Source of the DNA: Sphingomonas caeni
Lineage (GTDB): Bacteria > Pseudomonadota > Alphaproteobacteria > Sphingomonadales > Sphingomonadaceae
DNA length: 64,000 bases
Assembly: GCF_026013415.1 (NCBI RefSeq)
Contig: NZ_JAPDOK010000001.1
Coordinates: 809,342 to 873,341 of the forward strand
Direction of reading: 5' to 3'
Positions 7,736 to 16,276 of this stretch are shown piece by piece. Numbering within the stretch: position 1 is the stretch's first letter; each line of letters opens with the position of its first letter. The translations under genes were made by a program, and so were the position numbers. The notes beneath the pieces are model-generated. The model was not told the origin of the DNA and did no database searches. It saw only the letters and a program-made list of their open reading frames with translations.

Positions 7736-9166
7736 TCAATCCAGCGACTTCACGATCTCCTCGACCATCTTCTTGGCGTCCGCCAGCAACATCATGGTGT
7801 TATCGGCATAGAAGACGTCATTGTCCACGCCCGCATAGCCGACGCCGCCCATCGATCGCTTGATGAACAGCACGGTCTTGGCCTTGCCCACATCGAAAAC
7901 GGGCATGCCGTAGATAGGCGAACTCTTGTCGGTCTTGGCCGCCGGATTGACCACGTCGTTCGCGCCGATGATGAACGCGACATCGGTCTGCGCGAACTCG
8001 CTGTTGATGTCCTCGAGCTCGAACACCTCGTCATAGGGCACGTTCGCCTCGGCGAGCAGCACGTTCATATGCCCCGGCATGCGCCCCGCGACCGGATGGA
8101 TCGCGTATTTTACGCGCACGCCATGCTCCTTGAGCTTGTCAGCCATCTCGCGGAGCACATGCTGCGCCTGCGCCACCGCCATGCCATAGCCGGGGACGAT
8201 GATCACCTGCTCGGCCTGCTGCATCAGGAAGGCCGCGTCCTCGGCGCTGCCGCGCTTCCACGGCCGCTGCTCCTTGGCCTCGCCGCTTGCCGCCCCGCTG
8301 TCGCCGCCAAAGCCGCCCGCGATCACGCTGATGAAGCTTCGGTTCATCGCGCGGCACATGATGTAGCTCAGGATCGCGCCCGACGAACCCACCAGCGCGC
8401 CGGTAATGATCATCGCGCTGTTGTGCAGCGTGAAGCCCATCGCCGCCGCCGCCCAGCCCGAATAGGAGTTGAGCATCGACACCACGACCGGCATGTCCGC
8501 GCCGCCGATCGGGATGATCAGCAGGAAGCCGATCAGGAACGAGAGCCCGGTGACGGTCCAGAACACCCAGGGGCTCTGGTCGGTCACGAAATAGCCGATC
8601 AGCCCCAGGATCGCCGCGAGCGTCCCCAGATTGATGACATGCCGCATCGGCAGCAGGATCGGCTTGCCGCTCATGTTTCCGTTGAGCTTGAGGAAGGCGA
8701 TCACCGAGCCGGAGAAGGTGATCGCGCCGATCGCGACGCCCAGCCCCATCTCGATCCGGCTGACCTGCAGGATCGCGCCCGCCGCATCGGTGATCCCGAA
8801 CGGCACCGGATTGAGGAAGGCCGCCGCGGCGACGAGCACCGCCGCCATGCCGACCAGGCTGTGGAACGCCGCCACCAGCTGCGGCATCGCCGTCATCGAG
8901 ATCAGCCGCGCGGTGACGAAGCCGATCACGCCACCGATCGCGATAGCACCGCCGACTTCGGCCCAGTTCATCGGCACCGTCCAGTTGGCCACCGGATGCG
9001 TCCAGAGCGTCACCCCCACCGCGAGCAGCATGCCGAGCATGCCGAAACGGTTGCCCCTGCGGCTGCTCGCCGGACTCGAGAGCCCGCGCAGCGCGAGGAT
9101 GAAACAGATGCCAGCGGCCAGATAGGCCAGCGCCACCCACGGATTGATGGGAGCCCCCTCGTGCAT
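7736..9166 (-). CDS. pntB: NAD(P) transhydrogenase subunit beta
   Basis: A 476-residue protein of standard PntB length. The N-terminal two thirds hold about nine membrane helices (for example GVIGFVTARLISMTAMPQLVAAF). The C-terminal domain (about 300-476) is the NADP-binding dIII, with VIIVPGYGMAVAQAQ, YAIHPVAGRMPGHMNVLLAEA and the INSEFAQTDVAFIIGANDVVNPAAK block. With the two alpha polypeptides it couples hydride transfer from NADH to NADP with proton entry across the inner membrane, supplying NADPH. It is the last of the pnt genes, 13 bp after pntAB. Confidence 0.97.
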   Translation of the reverse strand: MHEGAPINPWVALAYLAAGICFILALRGLSSPASSRRGNRFGMLGMLLAVGVTLWTHPVANWTVPMNWAEVGGAIAIGGVIGFVTARLISMTAMPQLVAAFHSLVGMAAVLVAAAAFLNPVPFGITDAAGAILQVSRIEMGLGVAIGAITFSGSVIAFLKLNGNMSGKPILLPMRHVINLGTLAAILGLIGYFVTDQSPWVFWTVTGLSFLIGFLLIIPIGGADMPVVVSMLNSYSGWAAAAMGFTLHNSAMIITGALVGSSGAILSYIMCRAMNRSFISVIAGGFGGDSGAASGEAKEQRPWKRGSAEDAAFLMQQAEQVIIVPGYGMAVAQAQHVLREMADKLKEHGVRVKYAIHPVAGRMPGHMNVLLAEANVPYDEVFELEDINSEFAQTDVAFIIGANDVVNPAAKTDKSSPIYGMPVFDVGKAKTVLFIKRSMGGVGYAGVDNDVFYADNTMMLLADAKKMVEEIVKSLD

Positions 9167-9179
9167 GTTCAGCGCCCCC

Positions 9180-9473
9180 TCACTTCGCTTTTTTCTTGTA
9201 CATGGCGAGCATCCGCGCGGTCACCGCGAAGCCGCCGAAGATGTTGACGCTGGCAAAGCCCACCGCCACCAGCCCGAGCCATTTGGAGGTCTCGCCGGTC
9301 GCCCCCATGATCGGCGCCACGCTGGCGATCAGCGCGCCGACGATGATCACCGAGGAGATCGCGTTGGTCACCGCCATCAGCGGCGTGTGCAGCGCCGGCG
9401 TCACCGACCAGACGACATAATAGCCGACGAAGCACGCCATGACGAAGATCGAGAGGATCGAGATGAAGTCCAT
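9180..9473 (-). CDS. pntAB: NAD(P) transhydrogenase subunit alpha, membrane part
   Basis: A 97-residue protein with three or four membrane helices (ISILSIFVMACFVGYYVVW, the TPLMAVTNAISSVIIVGAL block and a C-terminal helix). This is the typical size and motif set of the separately encoded membrane portion of transhydrogenase alpha in alphaproteobacteria, where E. coli has one fused PntA. It lies between a 69-codon gene and pntB in the operon. Confidence 0.95.
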   Translation of the reverse strand: MDFISILSIFVMACFVGYYVVWSVTPALHTPLMAVTNAISSVIIVGALIASVAPIMGATGETSKWLGLVAVGFASVNIFGGFAVTARMLAMYKKKAK

Positions 9474-9496
9474 GGGCTAGCCTTCCGCCTGCCGGG

Positions 9497-9706
9497 TCAC
9501 GCGCTGACCGATTTCAGATAATTGGTGGTGAGCGTGCGCGCCCAATAGCGCGGCACGCCGTGTTGCTGCTGAAGCAGTTCGACCGATTCGTTCGACTTGC
9601 GGCCGCCTGCGCCGAACGCTTCGAGAATGCCCGCCCAATACGCGATGGGCTGACCGGTCTTCTCGATCACCTGTTCGTCGGTTACGTCCCAATAGTCGGA
9701 TCGCAT
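9497..9706 (-). CDS. Small DUF4287-like protein within the pnt operon
   Basis: A 69-residue soluble peptide starting MRSDYWDVTDEQV. The pattern of a TGQPIAYWAGIL helix, then FG, then LQQQHGVPRYWARTLTTNYL resembles the C-terminal half of DUF4287/DUF5655-type small proteins that carry a kinase-like T-G-K-hydrophobic pattern. Function is unknown. It sits between pntAA (10 bp upstream) and pntAB (23 bp downstream), so it is translated with the transhydrogenase; whether it acts on the enzyme is open. Confidence 0.65.
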   Translation of the reverse strand: MRSDYWDVTDEQVIEKTGQPIAYWAGILEAFGAGGRKSNESVELLQQQHGVPRYWARTLTTNYLKSVSA

Positions 9707-9716
9707 CGAAGCCCCC

Positions 9717-10838
9717 TCAACCGAGCAGTCGCGGGTTCACGACCTTGCCGCCCTGGGTCAGCCGGATCGCGTCGCCAATCTCCTCGTCGAGCACCGGCGC
9801 GCCCTTTTCCTTGTCCCAGAAGGCCGAGAGGAAATTGAACAGGTTGCGCGCGAACAGCGCCGAGGCGTCCGCGGCGAGCCGCCCGGCGACATTCTTGTGC
9901 CCGACGATCTTGACCCCATGGACGGAGACCACTTCGCCCGCGACCGATCCCTCGACATTGCCGCCGGCCTCGACCGCGAGATCGACGATCACGCTGCCGG
10001 GCCGCATCGTCGCGATCTGCGCGTCGCTGATCAGCCGCGGCGCCGGGCGCCCCGGGATCAGCGCGGTGGTGATGACGATGTCCTGCTTGGCGATGTGCGA
10101 CGAGACCAGCTCGGCCTGCGCTTTTTGATATTCCTCGCTCATCTCGGTCGCATAGCCGCCCGAGCCCTCGCCCTCGATCCCCGCGACATTCTCGACGAAG
10201 ATCGGCTTGGCGCCGAGCGAGAGGATCTGCTCCCGGGTCGCCGAACGCACATCGGTCGCCGAGACCTGCGCGCCCAGGCGGCGCGCGGTGGCGATCGCCT
10301 GGAGCCCCGCCACGCCCACACCCATCACGAAGGCCTTGGCGGCGCTGATCGTCCCCGCCGCGGTCATCATCATCGGGAAGGCGCGGCCATATTCGGCCGC
10401 GGCGTCGAGCACCGCCTTGTAGCCGGCCAGGTTCGACTGCGAGGAGAGGATGTCCATCGACTGCGCACGGGTGATGCGCGGCATGAACTCCATCGCCAGC
10501 GCCTCGTAACCCGCCGCGGCATAGGCATCGACGCGCGCGCGCTCGCCGAACGGGTTGAGCCCCGCGACGATCCACGCTCCCGGCCTGGCGCCGCCCAGGC
10601 TCGCCGGATCGGGCCCCTGCACGCCCAGCACGATATCGGCATCCTTGAGCGTATCGGCGCGGCTGCCCACGCTCGCGCCCGCATCGGCGAAATTCTGGTC
10701 GGAGACCGAAGCCGCCTCGCCCGCGCCCGATTCGACCGCGACGGTCGCGCCGAGCCCGATGAACTTCTTGACCGTCTCGGCGGTGGCGGAGACGCGGCGT
10801 TCGCCCGCCGCGGTCTCCTTCAGGACAGCGATCTTCAC
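9717..10838 (-). CDS. pntAA: NAD(P) transhydrogenase subunit alpha, soluble part
   Basis: This 373-residue protein is the NAD-binding dI component of proton-translocating transhydrogenase. It begins MKIAVLKETAAGERRVSATAET and contains the alanine-dehydrogenase/PNT N domain (1-135) followed by the Rossmann NAD domain (GVGVAGLQAIATARRLGAQV) and the TTALIPGRPAPRLI segment. The start codon is GTG at 10838; the stop of the upstream 43-residue subunit IV gene overlaps it by four bases (GTGA), indicating translational coupling. Confidence 0.95.
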   Translation of the reverse strand: MKIAVLKETAAGERRVSATAETVKKFIGLGATVAVESGAGEAASVSDQNFADAGASVGSRADTLKDADIVLGVQGPDPASLGGARPGAWIVAGLNPFGERARVDAYAAAGYEALAMEFMPRITRAQSMDILSSQSNLAGYKAVLDAAAEYGRAFPMMMTAAGTISAAKAFVMGVGVAGLQAIATARRLGAQVSATDVRSATREQILSLGAKPIFVENVAGIEGEGSGGYATEMSEEYQKAQAELVSSHIAKQDIVITTALIPGRPAPRLISDAQIATMRPGSVIVDLAVEAGGNVEGSVAGEVVSVHGVKIVGHKNVAGRLAADASALFARNLFNFLSAFWDKEKGAPVLDEEIGDAIRLTQGGKVVNPRLLG

Positions 10839-10966
10839 TGGGCGATCAGAAAGACGACGAAGGCGCCGATCAGGAAGCAGCCGAGCGTCCCCCAGGTCAT
10901 CATCGCCGTGAAGCCCTTGAAGGTCTCCTGATGCGCCTTGAGATCACCGTCGTTGGTACCGGCCAT
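10835..10966 (-). CDS. aa3-type cytochrome c oxidase subunit IV
   Basis: A 43-residue peptide, too short for most gene callers. The N-terminal part is hydrophilic (MAGTNDGDLKAHQETFKGF) and is followed by one membrane helix (MMTWGTLGCFLIGAFVVFLI). This is the pattern of the small bacterial aa3 oxidase subunit IV family of alphaproteobacteria. It starts at ATG 10966 and ends in a GTGA overlap with pntAA. Its placement at the head of a pnt operon is seen in related genomes, although the oxidase core genes are not in this window. Confidence 0.88.
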   Translation of the reverse strand: MAGTNDGDLKAHQETFKGFTAMMTWGTLGCFLIGAFVVFLIAQ

Positions 10967-11119
10967 GCGTCACATCCCCTCAATCATGCCCCGTCATACC
11001 CTAACCGCGGCTTCGTCCGGCCTCAAGTGCGGTGGGCCCGATCAGGCTTAAGCCCGCCTTTACCCATCCGTTTTATGACTGGCGACCTGAAACGAGACAC
11101 TGGGGACGAAAAAAACGCG

Positions 11120-12547
11120 ATGACGCGAAATGGACAGCGCCTCCTCATGCTGATCGACGACGAGCCGGCCCAGCGCCGCCTCGTCGCTGCGATCGCTGCG
11201 CGCCGCGGCTGGCGCACCATCTTCGCCGGCGACGGCGAGACCGCCATCGCGACCCTCGGCACCCCCGACGGGATGGCGCTCGACGCGGTGATCCTCGATC
11301 ACGCCTCGCCCGATTTCGATGCGACCGCGGTGATCGCCGAGCTGCGGGCGCGCCGCCCCCAGCTCCCGATCCTGATGCTCACCGCCAACGGATCGGTCGC
11401 CTGCGCGGTCGAATCGATGCGCGCCGGGGCCACCGATTTCCTCGTCAAGCCGCTCGCCTCCGAACGCCTGCTCGCAGCACTCGAAGCCGCGGTCGGCGGC
11501 AAGACCGCGGGCGAACTCCGCCCGCTGACCGAGAAGCTCTCGGTCCCGCTCGCCTTCGAGGAGATTGTGGGCAGCGCCCCGCAGTTCCGCGCCGCGCTGG
11601 CGATCGCCGCCAAGGCCGCGCGGGCGCGCGTGCCCGTGCTGATCGAGGGCGAATCGGGCGTCGGCAAGGAAGTCGTCGCCGATGCGGTCCACAATGCCTC
11701 CCCGCGCAACCGCAAGGATGTGGTCCGGGTGAATTGCGGCGCGATCCCGGCCAACCTGGTCGAATCGGAGCTGTTCGGGCACGAAAAGGGCGCCTTTACC
11801 GGCGCGTTCGAGCGCAAGATCGGCCGCTTCCAGGAGGCCGACGGCGGGACCTTGTTCCTCGACGAGGTCGGCGAGATGCCGCTCGAGGCGCAGGTGAAGC
11901 TGCTCCGCGTGCTCCAATCGGGCGAGATCCAGCCGATCGGCGCGCGGCACGCCCGCGAGGTCGATGTCCGCGTGATCGCCGCGACCAACAAGACGCTGCT
12001 CGCCGAAGTCGAGGCGGGGCGTTTCCGCGAGGACCTCTATTACCGCCTCAACGTCGTCCAGGTGACGATCCCTCCCTTGCGGGAACGCACCGGCGACATC
12101 CCGGCGCTGGCCCGCCATCTGCTGGGCCGGATCGCCGAGCAGCCGGGGCTGCGTCCGCTGGGCATCACCGACGACGCGCTGGCGCTGCTCGGCACCTATG
12201 ACTGGCCGGGCAATGTCCGCCAGCTCCAGAACGCCCTGTTCCGCGCCGCGGTCCTTTGCGACGGCGATGGCCTCACCCGCGCCGATTTCCCGCAGATCGC
12301 CCAGCTCGCGCTCGGCCGTCCGGCAGGCGGCGCCAGCGGCGGTCAGGCCTCGGGCGCGGCCGGGGTAACCCTGTTCCGCCCCGACGGCAATTTGCGCGCG
12401 CTCGACGAGATCGAGGCCGACGTCATCCGCCTCGCCATCGGCCATTATCGCGGCCGCATGACCGAAGTCGCCCGCCGCCTCGGCATCGGCCGCTCGACGC
12501 TCTACCGCAAGCTCGGCGAACTGGGGATCGATCAGAGCGCGGCCTAG
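11120..12547 (+). CDS. Sigma-54-dependent response regulator (NtrC family)
   Basis: A 475-residue NtrC-type activator. The receiver domain (about 8-120) has the acidic pair Asp13/Asp14, phospho-acceptor Asp60 and Lys110. The AAA+ domain (about 150-385) has Walker A GESGVGKE and the sigma-54 contact loop GAFTGA. A Fis-type helix-turn-helix lies at the end (MTEVARRLGIGRSTLYRKL). It should activate RpoN promoters when phosphorylated. No histidine kinase gene is adjacent, so its partner is elsewhere. The ATG at 11120 is chosen because the receiver begins just after it; the frame is open further upstream. Confidence 0.92.
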   Translation: MTRNGQRLLMLIDDEPAQRRLVAAIAARRGWRTIFAGDGETAIATLGTPDGMALDAVILDHASPDFDATAVIAELRARRPQLPILMLTANGSVACAVESMRAGATDFLVKPLASERLLAALEAAVGGKTAGELRPLTEKLSVPLAFEEIVGSAPQFRAALAIAAKAARARVPVLIEGESGVGKEVVADAVHNASPRNRKDVVRVNCGAIPANLVESELFGHEKGAFTGAFERKIGRFQEADGGTLFLDEVGEMPLEAQVKLLRVLQSGEIQPIGARHAREVDVRVIAATNKTLLAEVEAGRFREDLYYRLNVVQVTIPPLRERTGDIPALARHLLGRIAEQPGLRPLGITDDALALLGTYDWPGNVRQLQNALFRAAVLCDGDGLTRADFPQIAQLALGRPAGGASGGQASGAAGVTLFRPDGNLRALDEIEADVIRLAIGHYRGRMTEVARRLGIGRSTLYRKLGELGIDQSAA

Positions 12548-12548
12548 G

Positions 12549-12578
12549 CGAAAGTTACGAAAGTTAGGGGGTAGCCCC
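12549..12578. repeat. Dispersed 30-bp repeat, copy 1
   Basis: This 30-base segment recurs at 33317-33346 with one mismatch. It consists of two imperfect copies of AAAGTTA followed by GGGG-GTAG-CCCC, which can form a small hairpin. Both copies start one base (12549) or nine bases (33317) after the stop codon of a rightward gene, so it may be a compact terminator or a small repeated element of this genome. Confidence 0.6.
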
Positions 12579-12635
12579 CGCTTGCCGAACGCAAACGGGA
12601 TCGTAGCGCCGCGCGGCGGATGCTAGGGCGCACCC

Positions 12636-13373
12636 ATGCCAAGCTTTGCCAATCGCATCGCGCTGGTCACCGGCGCCGCTTCGGGGATCGGCCTTGCCGT
12701 CGCGCGGCACCTCGCCGCCGAAGGCGCCGCCCGGCTGATCCTGATCGATCGCGACGCCTTATCAGATCATTTCGATTGCGAAACGACTGTCGCGCAAGGC
12801 GATGTTCGCGACGAAGGGCTGTGGGACTCGCTCGATCTCGCCAACCTCGACCACGCCGTCATCAACGCCGGCATCGCGGGCGCGGGCGCGATCGCCGAGC
12901 TGCCCTTCGACGAATGGCGCCGCATCCTCTCGGTCAATCTCGACGGCGCCTTCCTGACCCTGCGCGCGGCGATGCGGGCGATGGCGGGGCGCGGCGGCAG
13001 TATCGTCCTCACCGCCTCCGCCGCGGGGGTGAAGGCCGAACCCGGCGTCGCTGCCTATGGCGCGTCCAAGGCGGCGCTGATCCATCTCGCCAAGGTCGCG
13101 GCCAAGGAGGGCGCGAAGGACCGGATCCGCGTCAACGCCATCGCCCCGGCGGGGGTCGAGACCGCGGTCTGGGACGCCGTCCCGATGTTCGCCGCGCGCG
13201 CCGCCGAGATCGGCCGCGACGCCGCCTTTGCCGAGATGGCGAAGCTCGCCACCCCGCTGGGCCGCTATGCCAAGCCCGAGGAGATCGCCGCGCAGATCGG
13301 CTTCCTGCTCTCCGATGAGGCCGCGCTCGTCACCGGCGCCTGCCTCGTCAGCGACGGCGGCTACACGCTGTGA
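12636..13373 (+). CDS. SDR family NAD(P)-dependent oxidoreductase
   Basis: A 245-residue classical short-chain dehydrogenase. The cofactor loop TGAASGIG is at about residues 12-19, the NAG motif appears as VINAGIAGAG, and the catalytic Ser-Tyr-Lys are seen as TASAAG then AAYGASKAAL. The C-terminal GRYAKPEEIAAQIGFLLSDEAALVTGACLVSDGG is typical of the 3-oxoacyl-ACP-reductase-like SDR group. The substrate is not predictable. Its stop overlaps the GTG start of the following AlkD-like gene by four bases. Confidence 0.93.
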   Translation: MPSFANRIALVTGAASGIGLAVARHLAAEGAARLILIDRDALSDHFDCETTVAQGDVRDEGLWDSLDLANLDHAVINAGIAGAGAIAELPFDEWRRILSVNLDGAFLTLRAAMRAMAGRGGSIVLTASAAGVKAEPGVAAYGASKAALIHLAKVAAKEGAKDRIRVNAIAPAGVETAVWDAVPMFAARAAEIGRDAAFAEMAKLATPLGRYAKPEEIAAQIGFLLSDEAALVTGACLVSDGGYTL

Positions 13374-14053
13374 CCGGCGCGGCGGAGCTGATCGCCGAGC
13401 TTGAGGCCCATGCCGATCCGGCCTCGGTCGACGGCCTCAAGCGCTACGGCATCGTCACTGCCGACCGGGTGCTCGGCATGAGCGTGAACACGATCCGGCA
13501 GATCGCGAAGCCGCACCGCAAACAGCACGGCCTCGCGCTCCAGCTCTGGGAAGCCGGCATCTACGAGGCGCGATTCCTTGCCGTGATGGTCGACGATCCG
13601 GCGGAGGTTACGCCCGAGCAGATGGATCACTGGCGTAGCGGTTTCGACAATTGGGCGACCTGCGACACGGCGTGCTTCGACCTGTTCGACAGGACCCCGC
13701 ACGCCTTTGCCGCGATCGACCGCTGGGCGCCGCTGAAGGGCGAATTCGACCGCCGCGCGAGCTTCGCGCTGCTGGCCAGCGTCGCGCTCCACTTGAAGAA
13801 GCTCCCCGACCAGCCCTTTCTCGACCGGCTGCCGCTGATCGAGGCCGCCGCCGCCGATCCGCGCAACTTCGTCAAGAAGGGCGTCAGCTGGGCGCTGCGC
13901 GGCGTCGGCCGCCGCAGCCCCGCGCTACACGCGGCGTCGATGGCGCTTTCCGAACGGCTCGCCGGGTCGAAAATCGCGAGCGAGCGCTGGATCGGCAAGG
14001 ATGCGCTCAAGGACCTCAGCAACCCCAAATTGCTCGCCAAACTACGACCATGA
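13370..14053 (+). CDS. DNA alkylation repair protein (AlkD-like)
   Basis: A 227-residue all-helical protein of the AlkD/HEAT-repeat glycosylase family. It has the RYGIVTADRVLGMSVNTIRQIAK start, a FDNWATCDTACFDLF block, and the LIEAAAADPRNFVKKGVSWALRGVGRR segment that lines the DNA groove. AlkD proteins remove bulky or cationic N3/N7-alkylated bases. The start codon is GTG at 13370, inside a GTGA overlap with the upstream SDR gene, so the pair is an operon despite unrelated functions. Confidence 0.88.
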   Translation: MTGAAELIAELEAHADPASVDGLKRYGIVTADRVLGMSVNTIRQIAKPHRKQHGLALQLWEAGIYEARFLAVMVDDPAEVTPEQMDHWRSGFDNWATCDTACFDLFDRTPHAFAAIDRWAPLKGEFDRRASFALLASVALHLKKLPDQPFLDRLPLIEAAAADPRNFVKKGVSWALRGVGRRSPALHAASMALSERLAGSKIASERWIGKDALKDLSNPKLLAKLRP

Positions 14054-14059
14054 GGCCTC

Positions 14060-14073
14060 TGGTACCGCTAACA
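14060..14073. promoter_or_regulatory. Candidate LacI-type operator
   Basis: The 14-base site TGGTACCGCTAACA has a central CG and five of seven symmetric base pairs, the general look of a LacI/GalR-family operator. It lies about 63 bp before the oxidoreductase start at 14136, between the AlkD-like gene and that start. No LacI-family gene is nearby, so the assignment rests on shape and location only. Confidence 0.3.
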
Positions 14074-14135
14074 GAAGCCGGTATATTCCGCTGAGCTGAG
14101 ACCCGGCAGCAGCCGGGCTTGCAGGAGAGGTTCCC

Positions 14136-15338
14136 ATGGCCGACTCGTCGAAGCTGTCCCGCCGCGCGCTGATCGAACTTGCCGCCGGTGCTACCGTCGC
14201 CACCGCAGCTAGCGCCAAGGCCGCATCCAACGCCAAGGGCGAACCGCCGCTCCCTGACGACCAGAAGCTGGGCGTCGCAATCGTCGGCATCGGCAAGCTC
14301 TCGCAGGGCCAGCTCATCCCGGGGCTGCGCAATACCAAGGGGGTCAAGCTCGCCGCGCTCGTCTCGGGCCATCCGGAGAAGGCGGCGGAATGGGCCAAGA
14401 AGGAAGGCCTCTCCCCCGACGCGATCTACACTTACGAGAATTACGACAGGATCGCGAACGATCCCCGGATCGACATCGTCTACATCGTGCTGCCCAACAG
14501 CATGCACGCCGAATATACGATCCGCGCGCTCAAGGCCGGCAAGCATGTGCTGTGCGAGAAGCCGATGGCGGTGAGCGTCGCCGAATGCGAGGCGATGATC
14601 GCCGCGGCGAAAGCGGCCAAGCGGCATCTGATGATCGCCTATCGCTGCCATTACGAGCCGCACAATCTCGAAGGAATGCGCCGCATCCGTTCGGGCAAAT
14701 ATGGCAAGCCGCGCCTCGTCGTCACCGAGATGGGCCGCCAATCCTCGCTCAGCGATCCGGCGGACGTGTGGCGGCTCGACATGAAGATGTCGGGCGGCGG
14801 CGCGCTGACCGATATGGGCATCTATGGCATCAACGGCACGCGGTACCTGCTGGGCGAAGAGCCGACCCAGGTCCGCGCCTGGGCCAATACCGATCACAGC
14901 GATCCGCGCTTCAAGGATGTCGAGGACCTGATCAGCTGGCAGTTCAAATTCCCGTCCGGCGCGCTCGCGCACGGCTCGACCAGCTTCTCCTATGCCGGCT
15001 GCATGAAGTGGGACGTGTTCTGCGAGAAGGCCCGCATCCGATCGGACCCCGGCGCCTATTATGGCGGCATCCAGCTCGACATCTTCAGCCATCCCGATCA
15101 GGGCACGGTCAAGATCGCCGATATCGACCAGTTCGCACGGGAGATGGACTGGATGGGCGATGTCGTGCGCGGCAAGGTGCCGATGGTGTCGCCGGGCGAG
15201 GAAGGGCTGCAGGACGTGCGTCTGATGACCGCGATCATGGAATCGGTCGCCAAGGGCGGCGCGACGGTGAAGACCGATTTCGGCTACAAGCGCGCGGTCG
15301 ATCCGGCGGCGGTGGTGGACGTGCCCGTTTCGGGGTAA
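14136..15338 (+). CDS. Gfo/Idh/MocA family oxidoreductase, Tat-exported
   Basis: The 400-residue protein starts with a twin-arginine signal (SRRALIELAAGATVATAASA) and should act in the periplasm with a tightly bound nicotinamide cofactor. The Rossmann part (about 45-170) holds GVAIVGIGKLSQG and the EKPMAVSV lysine-proline motif; the C-terminal alpha/beta domain has GGGALTDMGIYGING. The whole arrangement matches the glucose-fructose oxidoreductase group known from Zymomonas, another sphingomonad. A good ribosome site (AGGAGAG) precedes ATG 14136. It is followed after 10 bp by a DUF1772 membrane protein. The sugar substrate is inferred only from the family. Confidence 0.88.
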   Translation: MADSSKLSRRALIELAAGATVATAASAKAASNAKGEPPLPDDQKLGVAIVGIGKLSQGQLIPGLRNTKGVKLAALVSGHPEKAAEWAKKEGLSPDAIYTYENYDRIANDPRIDIVYIVLPNSMHAEYTIRALKAGKHVLCEKPMAVSVAECEAMIAAAKAAKRHLMIAYRCHYEPHNLEGMRRIRSGKYGKPRLVVTEMGRQSSLSDPADVWRLDMKMSGGGALTDMGIYGINGTRYLLGEEPTQVRAWANTDHSDPRFKDVEDLISWQFKFPSGALAHGSTSFSYAGCMKWDVFCEKARIRSDPGAYYGGIQLDIFSHPDQGTVKIADIDQFAREMDWMGDVVRGKVPMVSPGEEGLQDVRLMTAIMESVAKGGATVKTDFGYKRAVDPAAVVDVPVSG

Positions 15339-15348
15339 GAGGGCGGCC

Positions 15349-15786
15349 ATGCTCGCCCTTCTCGCCCTCGTCACCGCCGCCTTGTTCACCGGCGCTTCCT
15401 TCTATGTCAGCTTCGCCGAGCATCCGGCGCGGCTCCGGCTCGACGACCGGGCGGCGCTGACCCAATGGAAGCCATCCTATGACCGTGGCGCGATCATGCA
15501 GGCGAGCCTCGCGCTGGTCAGCGGACTCGCCGGCATCGGCGCCTGGTATCGCTGGATGAGCGTCTGGCCCTGGCTGGCCGGCGGGCTTGTCATGCTGTCG
15601 ATCATCGCCTGGACCTTCGCGGTGATCTGGCAGACCAACGGCAAGCTCAAGGCGACGCTGCCCGACGCCGCAGGGCCCGAGACTCGCGCGCTGCTCGTCA
15701 AATGGGGCCAGCTCCATCTCGGCCGCACCGTGCTCAGCATCGTTGCGACCGCCTTCTTCATCTACGGGAACTGGCCGAACAACTAA
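15349..15786 (+). CDS. DUF1772 membrane protein
   Basis: A 145-residue inner-membrane protein with four hydrophobic segments. The family pattern is clear: an N-terminal helix ending GASFYVSFAEHPAR, a central WKPSYDRGAIMQASLAL block, and a C-terminal KWGQLHLGRTVLSI block. The function of DUF1772 proteins is unknown. It sits directly downstream of the Gfo/Idh/MocA gene and is likely co-expressed. Confidence 0.85.
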   Translation: MLALLALVTAALFTGASFYVSFAEHPARLRLDDRAALTQWKPSYDRGAIMQASLALVSGLAGIGAWYRWMSVWPWLAGGLVMLSIIAWTFAVIWQTNGKLKATLPDAAGPETRALLVKWGQLHLGRTVLSIVATAFFIYGNWPNN

Positions 15787-15789
15787 GGC

Positions 15790-16242
15790 TCAGCGCACCG
15801 CGGCGAGCTTCGCCGACTTGATGTGCCAATGCGCGTCGGCGCGGTTTGCGCTGACGCCGGCGACGACGCGGTGGAGCACATAGTTGCCCCGGAAATGCTG
15901 CGCCCGGCCATTCTTGAGCGTGGCGTAGACATCGACCGGCACGGTGATCCAGCGCTGGCTCATCCCGGCATCCTCGTCGAACGGCCTGCCGGTCACCACC
16001 CGGCTGCGCGCGGTCGCGGCGAAGCCGGCGCGGAAATTGGCGAAGCTCTTGCCGCTCGCCCGGCCATTCTCGTCCCACGCCGCATAGGCGGCGCGGAAAT
16101 CGCCGCGGTCGATCGCGGCGTAGTAGCGCTCGATCAGCTGCTTGGCCTCGGCCGGACCGTCCTCGCGCGCGATCGGCGCGGCGGCGGCCAGAGCGGGCAG
16201 GGCGAACAAGGCGAGCAGGGCATGGCGCATATCGGTCTCCAT
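15790..16242 (-). CDS. Secreted DUF4019-like protein
   Basis: A 150-residue protein with a signal peptide (MRHALLALFALPALAAAAP). The mature domain has AKQLIERYYAAIDRGDFRAAYAAWDENGR followed by FANFRAGFAATARSRVVTGRPFDED, a small NTF2/cystatin-like fold pattern similar to DUF4019 proteins. The ATG at 16242 is preceded by GGAGGAT. Function unknown; probably periplasmic. It converges with the DUF1772 gene with only three bases between stops. Confidence 0.65.
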   Translation of the reverse strand: METDMRHALLALFALPALAAAAPIAREDGPAEAKQLIERYYAAIDRGDFRAAYAAWDENGRASGKSFANFRAGFAATARSRVVTGRPFDEDAGMSQRWITVPVDVYATLKNGRAQHFRGNYVLHRVVAGVSANRADAHWHIKSAKLAAVR

Positions 16243-16276
16243 CGTTGATCCTCCAACGCGCCGCCGCCCTAGCGGT

